Notes: a model not told the origin generated them from the letters alone. Shown: positions 1 to 8,766, counted from the stretch's first letter. The stretch: 64,000 nucleotides of DNA from Rhodothermales bacterium (GCA_039944855.1 JBDUXZ010000030.1:1-64000); one strand, 5' to 3'. Program-made: numbers and translations.

Positions 1-205
1 CGATGACGGCGACGTCGGGGTCGGCCTCGCGGACGAGGTCGAAGGCGTCGGCGGCGGATCCGGCGAGGCCGCAGAGCTCCATTCCGTGCTGGGCGCGGAC
101 GGTGTCGGCGATGGCCTCGCGGATGGCGGGGTGGTCGTCGACGACGACGACGCGGATCCCGCCGGGGACAGAGGTGGAGGGCGTTGCTTGAGGGGTGGAA
201 GTCAT
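1..205 (-). CDS. Response regulator receiver domain, partial (NarL/FixJ type likely)
   Basis: The first 68 codons read leftward from an ATG at 205. After about 16 Ser/Thr/Pro-rich residues comes a receiver-domain start: IRVVVVDDHPAIREAI holds the acidic pair and the DDHP motif of NarL/FixJ regulators, and DPDVAVI is the strand leading to the phosphoacceptor. The window ends one base into the next codon (G), where the acceptor Asp is expected. The histidine kinase at 448-2445 lies upstream on the same strand and is the likely phosphodonor. The output domain is outside the window; an HTH_LuxR domain would be usual for partners of HisKA_3 kinases, but that is inferred. Confidence 0.85.
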   Translation of the reverse strand, partial: MTSTPQATPSTSVPGGIRVVVVDDHPAIREAIADTVRAQHGMELCGLAGSAADAFDLVREADPDVAVI

Positions 206-447
206 GGGCTCGCGGGGTCCGTCACGTACGCGCCGAGGAGCGGGAGCGGAGGGGTGAACTTACAGGTCCCGGCGCAATGGTGCCGGACCGTGACCCCTTC
301 ATCAATAACTATGCCCACAGTCCGTTATCTCCATTTGGGATAGCGCGCGCAGGTCCAAAATGGGACGCCGGGAGCGTCGGCAAAGATAAACATAACGGGA
401 TGAAGGGTCCTCGCCAGCACTCCAGGAGCGCCCGTTTCCCCGCGCGG

Positions 448-2445
448 TCACGCCTCATCCCGGCGATGGGCGGGGAGGACGACGCGGATCATCGTCCCCA
501 CGCCGTCTTCGGAGTCGATCGTGAGCGCGGCGCGGATGCTGCTGGCTCGCCGTTTCATGCTGTAGAGCCCGAGCGATTTGCCGGTGTTGCCGTCGGAGTC
601 GAAGCCGACCCCGTCGTCCTCGACCTCCAGCGTCAGGTGGCGGTCCTCGGCCACGAACCGGATCCAGACGTGGCTGGGCTGGGCGTGCTTGAGCGCGTTG
701 TTGATCGCCTCCTGCGCCATCCGGTAGAGCTGGAGCTTCACATCGTAGTCGTCGACGTCGGCGTTCCCCTGGTGGTTGAAGGTGCAGCGGACGTCGGAGA
801 GCGCGTCCATGTTGGCCGCGAGCGTCTGGAGCGCCGAGGCGAGGCCCTCTTGGTAGAGCTGGGGCGGGACGAGGCCGCGGCAGATCTCGCGGACGCGCTG
901 GAGCGCCTCCTCGGCGAAGGAGGTGACTTTCCTGGCCGCGGCGGTGCCCTCGTCTTCGGGGGCGAAGTACCGCGCGCCGAGGTTCTCGCTGAGCATCCGG
1001 ATGCCGGTGAGGAGCTGGCCCACGCTGTCGTGGAGGTCGCGGCCGATCCGCTCCTGCTGCTCCTCGAGCACGGCCACCATCCGCCGTTCCATTTCCACCC
1101 GCTCCGTCACCTCGATGCAGCTCCCCCAGATCCGCACGAGCGCGCCGCGCTCGATCCGCCCGACGGCGTTAAGCGCGAAGTGGCGGGGGAGCGAGCCCTC
1201 GCCCTGCACGGTGAGCTCGTAGTTGTGGAGCCGGTACCCGTCCTCGACGAAGGTCTGGACGAGCCGCCGGTCGAGGCTCGGGACGAGCGTGCGGATGAGC
1301 TGGCCGATCACGGCCTCCGTCCGCTCCGCCCCGAGCAGCCGCGTCATCATCGTGTTGCACTCGGCGAGGTAGCCGTGCGTGAGGATGCGGTCGGCCTGGA
1401 GGTAGGGGAGGGCGAGGGCGGAGGTGGGCTCGGCGAGGTCGATCCGCCAGACGCCCTCGGAGATCGTCTGGACGAAGTTCCGGTAGCGCTCCTCGCTCCG
1501 CTTCCGGTCCGTGACGTCGCGGATGACGACTTGGACGGCGGGGATCCCCTTGAACGGGACGCCCACGGCGGTCGTCTCGACGAGGCGCTCCTCGCCGTCG
1601 AGCCGGATGATCTCGTGCTCGAACGGGCTGAAGGCGGGGCCCGACGCGTGCTCGTGGCGCCGGTGGTCGACGGCGTCGTACTGGTCGGCCGGGAGGAAGT
1701 CGCGGAGGGTGTAGCGCTCGAGGTCGGCGGCGTCTTGGAAGCCGAGGAGGTGGGCGCACGCCTCGTTGGCGTAGAGGATCTTCTCGTCGGCGACGACGAG
1801 GATGGCCTCGGGGTTGAACTCGACGAACTTCCGCCACCGCTCCTCGCTCTCGGAGAGGGCCCGCTCGGCGCGCTGCCGGCTGAGGTAGCCGGCGAGGAGG
1901 TCGCCGAAGACGGAGAGCACGCGGCCGTGCTCGCGGAGGGCGCCGTCGGAGAGCGCGGCGTGCTCGATGCCGAGGTAGCCCACGAACCGGTCCTGCTGCG
2001 AGAGCAGGGGGATGGCGACGCCTTCCTGCTCGCCGCCCAACCCGTTTCCCGCGCCGTCGCCGGCCGCGCTGTCGCCGGTAGCACCGCCGCCGGTAGCACC
2101 GCCGCCGGTTCTCGACCGGTCCGTGCTTGGCTGCGCCCCCTGTGTGCGTGCGAGCAGACGAAGGGCAGGAGCGGGGGAGGGGCCGTCGAAGAGCTTGCCC
2201 GAGGGGGCGCCGTCCCGCCGCCACCGCGTGACGGTGCCCGGCTGCGGCGCGTTGGCGACGAGGGGGTCGTCCTCGTCATCTACGGTGACGAGGTAAGCGG
2301 ACTCCGCTCCGACGGCCTCGCCGACGAGTCGGAGCACCTCGCGGAGGTCGGCCTCGCCCGAGGAAACGAGGAGGCGAGAGACCTCGACGAGCGCGTGCTC
2401 GATGCCCGAGCGGGGTTCGAATGTGGGGCTCCGAGCGTCATTCAT
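448..2445 (-). CDS. PAS-domain sensor histidine kinase, HisKA_3 (NarX/DegS-like) type
   Basis: A protein of 665 residues from the ATG at 2445; an in-frame start at 2496 would add 17 unconvincing basic residues. It has a GAF-like N-terminus (about 15-175) interrupted by a Gly/Ala-rich low-complexity loop, a PAS domain (about 205-310), a second PAS-like region (about 320-450) and the dimerisation helix GRDLHDSVGQLLTGIRM with the phospho-His near residue 472. The HATPase follows, with an N-box (QEAINNALKHA) and a G-box (DDGVGFD). No clear membrane segment is seen, so it probably senses a cytoplasmic signal. It should phosphorylate the regulator that starts at 205. The signal cannot be read from the sequence. 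Confidence 0.93.
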   Translation of the reverse strand: MNDARSPTFEPRSGIEHALVEVSRLLVSSGEADLREVLRLVGEAVGAESAYLVTVDDEDDPLVANAPQPGTVTRWRRDGAPSGKLFDGPSPAPALRLLARTQGAQPSTDRSRTGGGATGGGATGDSAAGDGAGNGLGGEQEGVAIPLLSQQDRFVGYLGIEHAALSDGALREHGRVLSVFGDLLAGYLSRQRAERALSESEERWRKFVEFNPEAILVVADEKILYANEACAHLLGFQDAADLERYTLRDFLPADQYDAVDHRRHEHASGPAFSPFEHEIIRLDGEERLVETTAVGVPFKGIPAVQVVIRDVTDRKRSEERYRNFVQTISEGVWRIDLAEPTSALALPYLQADRILTHGYLAECNTMMTRLLGAERTEAVIGQLIRTLVPSLDRRLVQTFVEDGYRLHNYELTVQGEGSLPRHFALNAVGRIERGALVRIWGSCIEVTERVEMERRMVAVLEEQQERIGRDLHDSVGQLLTGIRMLSENLGARYFAPEDEGTAAARKVTSFAEEALQRVREICRGLVPPQLYQEGLASALQTLAANMDALSDVRCTFNHQGNADVDDYDVKLQLYRMAQEAINNALKHAQPSHVWIRFVAEDRHLTLEVEDDGVGFDSDGNTGKSLGLYSMKRRASSIRAALTIDSEDGVGTMIRVVLPAHRRDEA

Positions 2446-2622
2446 AAGGAGGAAGATAGGACACCGCCTCGTGCAACGGTGAGGCCTATGGCGCAACGCC
2501 GCGCTGAGCCATGGGCCTCCGTGATCGATGTTGCCGAGGGTACGTCCCTACGTCAGACGAACTCGGCCGATGGGCCCTCGTGGCCCGCTCGTTCTCGGAG
2601 GCTATGTCCGTTATAGCAACGA

Positions 2623-2859
2623 TCAAACCATCAGACGCACGTCCCCGGTCAACGCCGGAGCCGCCTCCTCGTTCGCCGTCCCCTTACGCCGGACGATCCC
2701 CGCCCACACCGAGGGGCTGCTCGCCTCGATGCCATAGCGTTCGTGGACGTAGCGCTTGCGCTCGCAGCGGAGCCCGTTGAGGTCAACGACGCAGAGGGCG
2801 TCACCCGCGCGGAGGCCTGGGTAATCGAGGCCGGGGATATGGCGTCCGATAAGTGGAGG
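2623..2859 (-). pseudogene. ORF fragment without start codon, truncated next to inverted repeat
   Basis: The reverse strand is open for 78 codons from an in-frame TAA at 2860-2862 to a TGA at 2623-2625, with no ATG, GTG or TTG in its upstream half. The translation looks protein-like (for example GLDYPGLRAGDALCVVDL and RKRYVHERYGIE) and not like a low-complexity shadow. I do not recognise the family. It looks like the 3' part of a gene whose 5' end was lost at or near the inverted repeat 2844-2868. Confidence 0.4.
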
Positions 2860-2868
2860 TTATCGGAC
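2844..2868. repeat. Perfect 9-bp inverted repeat, candidate recombinase core site
   Basis: GTCCGATAA (2844-2852) and TTATCGGAC (2860-2868) flank the 7-bp spacer gtggagg. Two 9-bp arms around a 6-8 bp spacer is the usual geometry of a tyrosine-recombinase core, and a tyrosine recombinase begins about 170 bp downstream. It is not a convincing terminator, because the arms are AT-rich and no T-run follows. The role is inferred. Confidence 0.45.
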
Positions 2869-3036
2869 ACGAAGCCTTACCTTGTCAGGGCTATAGTGGC
2901 GCGGCTCGTTGTGGCATTGAATGTGCAATAACAGATATATCCTACCCCAAAGCGCCCGCCACGTCGCTGCTTTCATTGCTTGGGCCCTCGCTCTTGCTCC
3001 CACGGCACGATGGAGTTACGTTCCTTCCACATACCT

Positions 3037-4095
3037 ATGTCCGACCGCACTTCCGACCTCACTGTCCAGCATCCCGACCGTGCCGTAGGGCCGCTCGCAA
3101 GAGAGGCTCAGGAGGCGCGGCGGTATGCTGCCCAAGCCCGCTCCGATAGCACGCGCCGGGCGTACCGCGCCGATTGGTCCGACTTCACGCGCTGGTGCGA
3201 CGAGCGCGCGGTGTCTGCGTTGCCGGCGACGGCGGACACCGTGACCTTGTATATAGTGTCGCGCGCTGGGTCGGCCGCGGACGGCGGCCCGGGACTCAAG
3301 GTTTCCACGCTGACGCGGCGGCTCGCGGCCATCAGCCAGGCGCACAAGCTGGCGGGGCATCCGAGTCCCACCAGCCGCCAGAACGAGCCGCTCCACTCGG
3401 TGTGGCGGGGCCTCGTCCGCGAGAAGGGTGTCGCCCCCGCGAAAGTGGCCCCCACGCTAACGCCCGACATCGCCGCCATGGTCGGCGCGATCGCCACGGG
3501 GGTCGACGACGCGGGGGACGCATCGGCAGCGGCGGACGCGCTACGTGGGAAGCGCGACCGCGCCCTCTTGCTCATCGGCTTCGCTGGGGCGCTCCGCCGG
3601 AGCGAGCTCGCCGCCGTTCGCGTAGCCGATGTCACCGTCGGCGCCGACGGCCTCCGCCTCGTCATCCCGAAGAGCAAGACCGATCAGGAGCGCGCGGGGC
3701 AGGTCATCGGCCTCGCCTACGGCGCGCACGCAGCGACGTGCCCCGTTCGCGCGTACCGGTCGTGGGTCCATGCCGCCAGCAACGCCCTCGGGTGCCCGCT
3801 CACGGGGCCGGTCTTCCGAGGCGTCGGGCGGTGGGGCACGCTCGCCGGCGACGCCATCGCGCCGCGCACAGTGGCCCGCGTCGTCAAGGCGCGGGCGGCG
3901 GCGGCCGGGCTCGACCCCGCCCTCTACAGCGGGCACTCGCTCCGAGCGGGGTTCGCCACGCAGGCGGCGCGGAGTGGGAAGGCCGACCGCTCGATTATGA
4001 AGCAGACGCGGCACAAGAGCGTGCAGACGCTCAACGAGTACGTCCGCGACGGCCGCCTCTTCGACGACAACCCCTCCGATGGCCTCGGCTTGTGA
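3037..4095 (+). CDS. Tyrosine recombinase/integrase
   Basis: About 352 residues from the ATG at 3037; in-frame ATGs at 2980 and 3010 are also possible. An N-terminal SAM-like core-binding domain (STRRAYRADWSDFTRWC) precedes the catalytic domain. Recognisable catalytic residues are the first Arg in GALRRSELA, a Lys in PKSKTDQE, H-x-x-R in GHSLRAGFA, the second His region TRHKSVQT and the nucleophile Tyr in LNEYVRDG. All are present, so the enzyme looks active. It would catalyse site-specific strand exchange through a 3'-phosphotyrosyl intermediate. Its neighbours (RadC-like, DUF6166-like, HUH Rep) suggest a mobile or plasmid-derived block. The inverted repeat at 2844-2868 is a candidate site. 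Confidence 0.92.
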   Translation: MSDRTSDLTVQHPDRAVGPLAREAQEARRYAAQARSDSTRRAYRADWSDFTRWCDERAVSALPATADTVTLYIVSRAGSAADGGPGLKVSTLTRRLAAISQAHKLAGHPSPTSRQNEPLHSVWRGLVREKGVAPAKVAPTLTPDIAAMVGAIATGVDDAGDASAAADALRGKRDRALLLIGFAGALRRSELAAVRVADVTVGADGLRLVIPKSKTDQERAGQVIGLAYGAHAATCPVRAYRSWVHAASNALGCPLTGPVFRGVGRWGTLAGDAIAPRTVARVVKARAAAAGLDPALYSGHSLRAGFATQAARSGKADRSIMKQTRHKSVQTLNEYVRDGRLFDDNPSDGLGL

Positions 4096-5005
4096 GCCCC
4101 TGGGCGGGCGCAGCGTGCCGGCTCTCGATCTGTCGTCGTTGCTGGCGATGCCTCTGTGGCCCGGTTGATGTGCGTGAACTCAACCGTTCCCGGTTGCCTT
4201 TCGATGCCTCGCCCCTAAGGTCCGCCAGCGGAGCTGGCGCCTCCAGCGCGAATAGCCGTCGGCGATCGGCCCCGTTGTCCCCGAGCGGGCCTGGATTCGG
4301 TACCGTCGACGCCGCCCCGCCCCCCCTCGCGCGCCGCTCCCGCACGCGCGTTCTCTCGCAGGCGTCGTGCCTCGGACCCGGTCAGGAACGGCCTGCCACG
4401 CCCTCCCACGCGCGATCGGAACGTAGAATAGTCGACCTCACCCGAAAGTCATCGCTCCCGCTCGACTATAGTCTAGCGCGATCCCACCTGTCCTTCCACC
4501 GAGTCCGAGGCGCCGGCTGCGTCGGCCGATCCACACGGCTCGCGGGCGGGCGTCCGGCCGCCCATTAACGGCCTGATAGGGCGGCCCCAAATCCGGTTCA
4601 TCGTCCGAGGAAGGACGAAGGCCCCCCTCGGACGAGGCCGTTCGGGTTTCGACGCCCCGGGGGTCTCTCAGAGGACGCCCTCGGGGGGACTCCGTCACGG
4701 GGAGGGCGAACGTCGCTCGACCCCCACCGCCCGCGTGCTCGTCCGCCGCGTCCCCCCAATCCGGGGCGGTCCCGGTACGGGCTGGCCCGAGGCGGCCGCT
4801 CCTCACTCCTCACCCATCAAACCCGAGGGATACCCATGCCCACACGCTCACGATCTCCACCCCAGAGCGATGCCTGCACCGCAGGCTAACCCCCGCCTAC
4901 ACCTAGCAAACGAAGCCCGCTCCCTCGCCGGGGGCGGGCTTCGTCCTTTCAACCCGGTGCTGCTTCTACAGCGCCGGGCCTCACACGAAGACCAAAGAGG
5001 TCATC
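4096..5005. other. Long non-coding stretch (910 bp)
   Basis: I see no convincing gene here; the open frames look like GC-rich shadows. Visible elements are a 10-bp palindrome GACTATAGTC at 4464-4473, a possible 17-residue peptide frame from the ATG at 4836, and a terminator-like hairpin at 4911-4943 just before the next gene. The spacing resembles a plasmid-type leader region, but no function can be assigned. Confidence 0.5.
4911..4950 (+). terminator. Terminator or attenuator-like hairpin
   Basis: Arms CGAAGCCCGC (4911-4920) and GCGGGCTTCG (4934-4943) are perfectly complementary over 10 bp, with a 13-nt loop, followed by tcctttc. The T-run is weak. The hairpin lies only about 60 bp before the ATG at 5006, so it may attenuate that gene or end a short upstream transcript. 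Confidence 0.5.
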
Positions 5006-6121
5006 ATGCACAACGCAGTCAACATACTCCACGGACTCCGCCCCACCCATCCCCGCCCCGCACTTAGTCACCCGGCCTTCCGCCTTCTCGTCAAGCGACC
5101 GACGCTTGTCGAGCGACCGACGCTCGTCGCCGACCGCGGAACGGGCTACGAGCTCCCAGACGCCGACGCCTACGCGCGCCGGCTCGCCGAGGAGGCCGAG
5201 GCGTGGCTCGCCCACGCCCGCGCCCGCTCGCGGATGGGGGACGAGACCCTCGTGCTGAAGGCGCTCACGGCGCTCGCCTTCAGCTTCCGCCACCGCGCCC
5301 ACGACTTCGCCGTGCCCTCGAAGCTCGCGGGGATGTCGAAGCACCAGCCCGTGCTCTGGCAGATGGTGAAGGACCACGTCGGATTCGGTACCCCGCTCGA
5401 GGTCGAGGAGGTGCCCACGGACAACAGCTCGGACAACCGCTCCCGGCTCGTCGTCTCCTACGAGGGCGAGGAGCTCGGGGCGGTGCAGCCGAAGCACGTC
5501 CCGTGGCTGCGGCCGCTCATCCCCTTCGGCGCCGGGATCTACCTCGTCCGCGTGACGGGGCAGGAGCGCGACTTCACGCTCGGCTGCAACGTGGCGTTCG
5601 GCCGCGTAGGGGGCGCCGTGGCGGCCTTGAACCACGCGCTCGGTACCGACCTCGGGCACGACCTCGGCAGCGACGGCGACGGCGGCGACGGGGCTTCTCA
5701 GACGCCCACAGGAGCCGCTCTCGTCGAGGCCCAACCCCGCCCGGATCACGGTGGGGACGGCGCGGCAGGGGGGCTCCGGCTCATCTCGTCGGCTCTGCCT
5801 GTGGCTAAGCCTCAGGCCGCCAGTACTGCCCATCCCGACGACGTCGTGCTCTACCGCGCGCTCGACGGGACGGCACGGGCCACGGTGAAGCACGTCGTCC
5901 GCCACAGCCCGAGCGGCATCGAGTGGGGCTACCACGGCTCCGGACCGGCCGACCTCGCCCGGAGCGTGCTCCTCGCCCACACCGACGAGGCCACCGCGGA
6001 CCGGATCTACCAGGCCTTCAAAGCTGCTGTCGTGGCGCTCGTGCCGAAGAGCGGGGGCGTGATCCGCGCCGCCGACGTCCGGGCATGGCTCGCCGCACAC
6101 GGCGGGGACGCCCAGCGGTAG
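5006..6121 (+). CDS. DUF6166-like accessory protein
   Basis: A 371-residue protein. Its ATG is preceded by aaagagg, one of the few clear ribosome binding sites in the window, about 5 nt away. The middle holds a low-complexity Gly/Asp linker (about residues 210-255). The C-terminal 90 residues (VVLYRALDGTARATVKHVV..., IEWGYHGSGPADLARSVLL, YQAFKAAVVALVP) match my recollection of DUF6166, a small uncharacterised domain found on plasmids and mobile elements. The N-terminal part (VLWQMVKDHVGFGTP) is unrecognised. It sits between the recombinase and the RadC-like gene. The function is unknown. Confidence 0.6.
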   Translation: MHNAVNILHGLRPTHPRPALSHPAFRLLVKRPTLVERPTLVADRGTGYELPDADAYARRLAEEAEAWLAHARARSRMGDETLVLKALTALAFSFRHRAHDFAVPSKLAGMSKHQPVLWQMVKDHVGFGTPLEVEEVPTDNSSDNRSRLVVSYEGEELGAVQPKHVPWLRPLIPFGAGIYLVRVTGQERDFTLGCNVAFGRVGGAVAALNHALGTDLGHDLGSDGDGGDGASQTPTGAALVEAQPRPDHGGDGAAGGLRLISSALPVAKPQAASTAHPDDVVLYRALDGTARATVKHVVRHSPSGIEWGYHGSGPADLARSVLLAHTDEATADRIYQAFKAAVVALVPKSGGVIRAADVRAWLAAHGGDAQR

Positions 6122-6190
6122 CCCGAGGACGATAGCACTTCACCCCGAGCCCGAGCGGTTCACTTCACATACTGACAACCACCGACCGAG

Positions 6191-6235
6191 AGGCCGGGCT
6201 CCCTTCACCGGGGGCTCGGCCTTTCGTCGTTTATA
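6191..6235 (+). terminator. Rho-independent terminator-like hairpin
   Basis: AGGCCGGGCTCCC (6191-6203) pairs with GGGGGCTCGGCCT (6210-6222) over 13 bp with two G-U wobbles and a short loop, followed by ttcgtcgttta. It lies between the DUF6166-like gene and the RadC-like gene and probably ends the former's transcript. Confidence 0.6.
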
Positions 6236-6248
6236 CCTACTACACACG

Positions 6249-6908
6249 ATGAGAACCAACTCGAAGAACCACACCCTCGACCTCTTCACCACGAACTCTG
6301 CTACCCCGGCTGCTGATACGAGCGCGGCCACGCGTCTCAACGGGAGATCGACGACGGACTCGGCCACGAAACGGCCTGCGGGTGACGGTCTACCCGAGAC
6401 GTCCCTGCCCGCGCTCAGTGACATCGAGTTCCACCGGACGGAGCCGTTCCGCGTCCCCGGCTTGAAGTCGCTCGTTATGCCCTGTCCCGTGTTCTCGCTC
6501 AGGCTTGTTAGAGAAAGGGATCACCTCACGAGAATGGTACAAAGCCCGGCCGACGCCGCGCGGCTGTGCTCGGAGATGCTCGACGGGCTCGACCGCGAGG
6601 TCTTCTTGGTCGTCGCGCTCTCGACGTCGAACCGCGTGATCGGGGCGCACGCCGCGCACCAGGGCACCGTGGATGCGTCGATCGCCAGTCCGAGAGAGGC
6701 CATGAAGTTCTGTCTCCTCTGCAATGCGAGGTCGTTCCTGATCGCGCACAACCACCCCAGCGGGAATCTGGAGCCGTCGAAGGCCGACGTTGCCGTCTCG
6801 AAGCAGATGAAGGCGGCGGGAGACGTCGTAGGCGTCCGGCTCCTCGACAGCCTCGTCTGCGGCTTCGACGGTCGCTACACGTCGCTAGCAGAGCGGGGGC
6901 TGATCTAA
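6249..6908 (+). CDS. RadC-like JAB/MPN domain protein
   Basis: A 219-residue protein whose C-terminal half is a RadC-type JAB domain. FLVVALSTSNRVIGAH is followed by the metal-binding core AHNHPSGNLEPSKADVAVS (H-x-H-P-x-G...D) and the closing LLDSLVCGFDGRYTSLAERG. The first 90 residues are Ser/Thr-rich and unrelated to the usual helix-hairpin-helix of chromosomal RadC. Short RadC-like JAB proteins are common on plasmids and genomic islands. Their biochemical role is not settled, and the DNA-repair label is historical. It is flanked by a terminator upstream and the HUH Rep downstream. Confidence 0.85.
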   Translation: MRTNSKNHTLDLFTTNSATPAADTSAATRLNGRSTTDSATKRPAGDGLPETSLPALSDIEFHRTEPFRVPGLKSLVMPCPVFSLRLVRERDHLTRMVQSPADAARLCSEMLDGLDREVFLVVALSTSNRVIGAHAAHQGTVDASIASPREAMKFCLLCNARSFLIAHNHPSGNLEPSKADVAVSKQMKAAGDVVGVRLLDSLVCGFDGRYTSLAERGLI

Positions 6909-7221
6909 CGCTGATCCTTAGAACGTCCCCCTCCTCCCACGCCTGAGCTCCGGTTCGACTCGAAGCCACCCTGGTGCCGAACGGCGATGACGAGCTGGGG
7001 GCGAGCGCGCCGGGTACCAGCGTGGAGGGGCGGCGATACGTCACCTCTGGGTGAGCCTCAATCCCCTCTGGGGGGGATTTACAAGGGAGACGATGCTCTG
7101 TATTCTCTACGTGCCCGCTCGACGGTGCCCTCGTGGCACCAACGAAAGCGCCCTACCCGACTGAACCTCGGATAGGGCGCGCTGGGCTTCTCCAGAACCA
7201 TCACGAACCAGATCTACCTCC
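6909..7221. other. Rep upstream region with two inverted repeats (possible nicking origin)
   Basis: This is 313 bp without a gene ahead of the HUH Rep. AATCCCC (7060-7066) and GGGGATT (7073-7079) form a 7-bp hairpin with a 6-nt loop. GCGCCCTA (7148-7155) and TAGGGCGC (7173-7180) form a second, looser hairpin. Rolling-circle initiators nick in such hairpins next to their genes, so one of these could be a double-strand origin. A terminator for the upstream gene is the simpler alternative. Confidence 0.35.
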
Positions 7222-8331
7222 ATGCAGTCTACGAACTCCGGCGGCGGCCCGCAAGCGCCGTCGCCGAAGCGCAACGTCGCCCGCCACGCGCTGCCGTCCG
7301 AGCGCACCGAACGCCCCGCGATCCCAGGCGGGCGCACTTCTTCTACTAGCTACAAGGCGGCTTCTACCGCAGGCGGTGGCGGCCTCGACGAGTGCCCCTG
7401 GCCGGTCGGGGACCTCACCGATCGCTCGACGGGGGAGGTGTTCGGGAAGCCCTGCGAGCGCCGGTGGTGCCCGTACTGCGGCGAGCGTCTGTACCGGTGC
7501 CACGTCGCCCACTTCACGGAGGTCTTCCGCGACCTCCCCGACCTCTTCGCCGTCACGCTCACCCTCGATCCCAAGGTGCTCCCCGAGGAGTTCCGCTACG
7601 ACGCCCGTGCTCAGGAGGCCGTCCTCGTCGAGAAGGTCTGGACCCCGTTCCGGAGCAACTTCACGAAGGACTGCAAGAAGGCCGGCGTGGCGTTCACCTA
7701 CGTCGGGGCGCACGAGCGCCACGGCGGTCGCCACGGCGGGGTGCCCCACATCCACGCGCTCGTCTCGTGCCCGCTCCCGGACGCCGAGGAGGCCATGGCC
7801 GCGCGTTGGTTCCACTCAGGGGGCGGCGCCGTGCTCTCGGTGGAGCCCGTCGAGGGCGGCGAGCGCGGCGTGGCGCGGTGGCTCGGCTACTGCTTCAAGG
7901 GGTGGTTCGGGAAGACGGCTCCGCGTCACCGCCGGCTGCTCAGCAACAACGGGATCGGGTACCACTCGGCGGCGGCCAAAGCGCGCCGCCGGGAGCACGT
8001 GGAAGACCCGGACCGTTTCGCCTACACGCCGCCGGAGGAGGGCCTCCGCCGTGAGGACCCGGGTCGGGTGCGGGCGGCGCTCCCCGTCGGCGCCATCGAA
8101 CTCCAATTCGATCGGCGCTCGACCCGCTACCTCCGCTACGTCGAGGGCACGCCGTACGGGGTGCAGGTGGACCTCGACGAGAGGGGGGCGCAGACGTACA
8201 CGCTCGTGGAAACGGGCCCCCAGTACAAACGACGCCTGGGGGGATATCCCACGGTCGGGAAGTGCGACTCTATGGCGGCGGCAAAGGCGGAGGCCAATCG
8301 CCTCGCGAACGAAGAGGGGGTAGAGGGTTGA
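7222..8331 (+). CDS. HUH-type replication initiator (rolling-circle Rep-like)
   Basis: A 369-residue protein. Residues 78-94 form a zinc-finger-like cluster (C78, C83-P-Y-C86, C93-H94) as in Rep_1-type initiators. The HUH metal-binding motif is PHIHALV (H176, H178), and the catalytic Y-x-x-K motif is GYCFK (Y223, K226). Such enzymes nick one strand at an origin and stay linked through Tyr. The first 50 residues are Ser/Pro-rich and disordered-looking. Its association with a recombinase and RadC suggests an integrated rolling-circle plasmid or a mobile element. It is distinct from the Rep_3-type initiator at 44968-46005. The family call is firm; current activity is unknown. Confidence 0.85.
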   Translation: MQSTNSGGGPQAPSPKRNVARHALPSERTERPAIPGGRTSSTSYKAASTAGGGGLDECPWPVGDLTDRSTGEVFGKPCERRWCPYCGERLYRCHVAHFTEVFRDLPDLFAVTLTLDPKVLPEEFRYDARAQEAVLVEKVWTPFRSNFTKDCKKAGVAFTYVGAHERHGGRHGGVPHIHALVSCPLPDAEEAMAARWFHSGGGAVLSVEPVEGGERGVARWLGYCFKGWFGKTAPRHRRLLSNNGIGYHSAAAKARRREHVEDPDRFAYTPPEEGLRREDPGRVRAALPVGAIELQFDRRSTRYLRYVEGTPYGVQVDLDERGAQTYTLVETGPQYKRRLGGYPTVGKCDSMAAAKAEANRLANEEGVEG

Positions 8332-8345
8332 TCTCGGTTGCCCTC

Positions 8346-8615
8346 ATGGATGAGATTGAGGTTGAGCAGGCCATTCGCTCGGCGGCGGCCGAGGCCGCCG
8401 CTAAGGAGGCGCACGCAGAAGCGTCGCCCGCTCGAGGATGCCGGAGGCGGCGAGCCGCTACGCTCTCGCCTGTCTCGACGAATCCTCTGCGCTACCCCGG
8501 AGTGCTACTGCTCCTGGTAGACCCCGCGATTGGGGCCGCGTGCGTGCGGGACCAATTCGATTCTACCCCCCATCGCACTTTAGCCCCTCCCCCTGCCGAG
8601 GCTCCGAACTCCTAA
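8346..8615 (+). CDS. Small hypothetical ORF after Rep (doubtful)
   Basis: An ATG 15 bp after the Rep stop opens 89 codons. The first 27 residues (MDEIEVEQAIRSAAAEAAAKE...) would form a plausible acidic/Ala-rich helix. The remainder is basic and Pro-rich and looks like unselected sequence. It may be a small Rep-associated protein that has lost its true C-terminus, or a chance frame. I do not recognise it. Confidence 0.3.
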   Translation: MDEIEVEQAIRSAAAEAAAKEAHAEASPARGCRRRRAATLSPVSTNPLRYPGVLLLLVDPAIGAACVRDQFDSTPHRTLAPPPAEAPNS

Positions 8616-8757
8616 GCGGGCCGCATGCCGTCTCACAACCGGTATCGTTTTCGCGCACGGTATTTGATGCGGACCGGGGCGCCTGCACCCACCGATCCAC
8701 CCAGCGACACCCTATTATGCTTGGCTTCCCTTTGATTTCTAATGCAGTATCCCTCCT

Positions 8758-8766
8758 CCCCCCCCC
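8758..8766 (+). repeat. C9 homopolymer before signal-peptide start
   Basis: Nine consecutive C residues end 1 bp before the likely ATG at 8768. If translation starts at the in-frame ATG at 8717 instead, the tract is inside the coding sequence and length changes would shift the frame; if it starts at 8768, changes would alter the 5' untranslated region. Confidence 0.7.

Larger units (their letters stand above)
2446..3036. other. Gene-poor stretch with truncated ORF and inverted repeat
   Basis: This 590-bp stretch separates the histidine kinase from the tyrosine recombinase. It holds no complete gene. It contains a leftward ORF fragment (2623-2859) and a perfect inverted repeat (2844-2868) at that fragment's 5' end. 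Both are compatible with a recombination junction. Confidence 0.6.

Noticed and set aside
184-2616. Long open frame opposite the histidine kinase
   Set aside because: It mirrors the kinase gene, is compositionally extreme and shows no domain; the opposite strand encodes a complete kinase.
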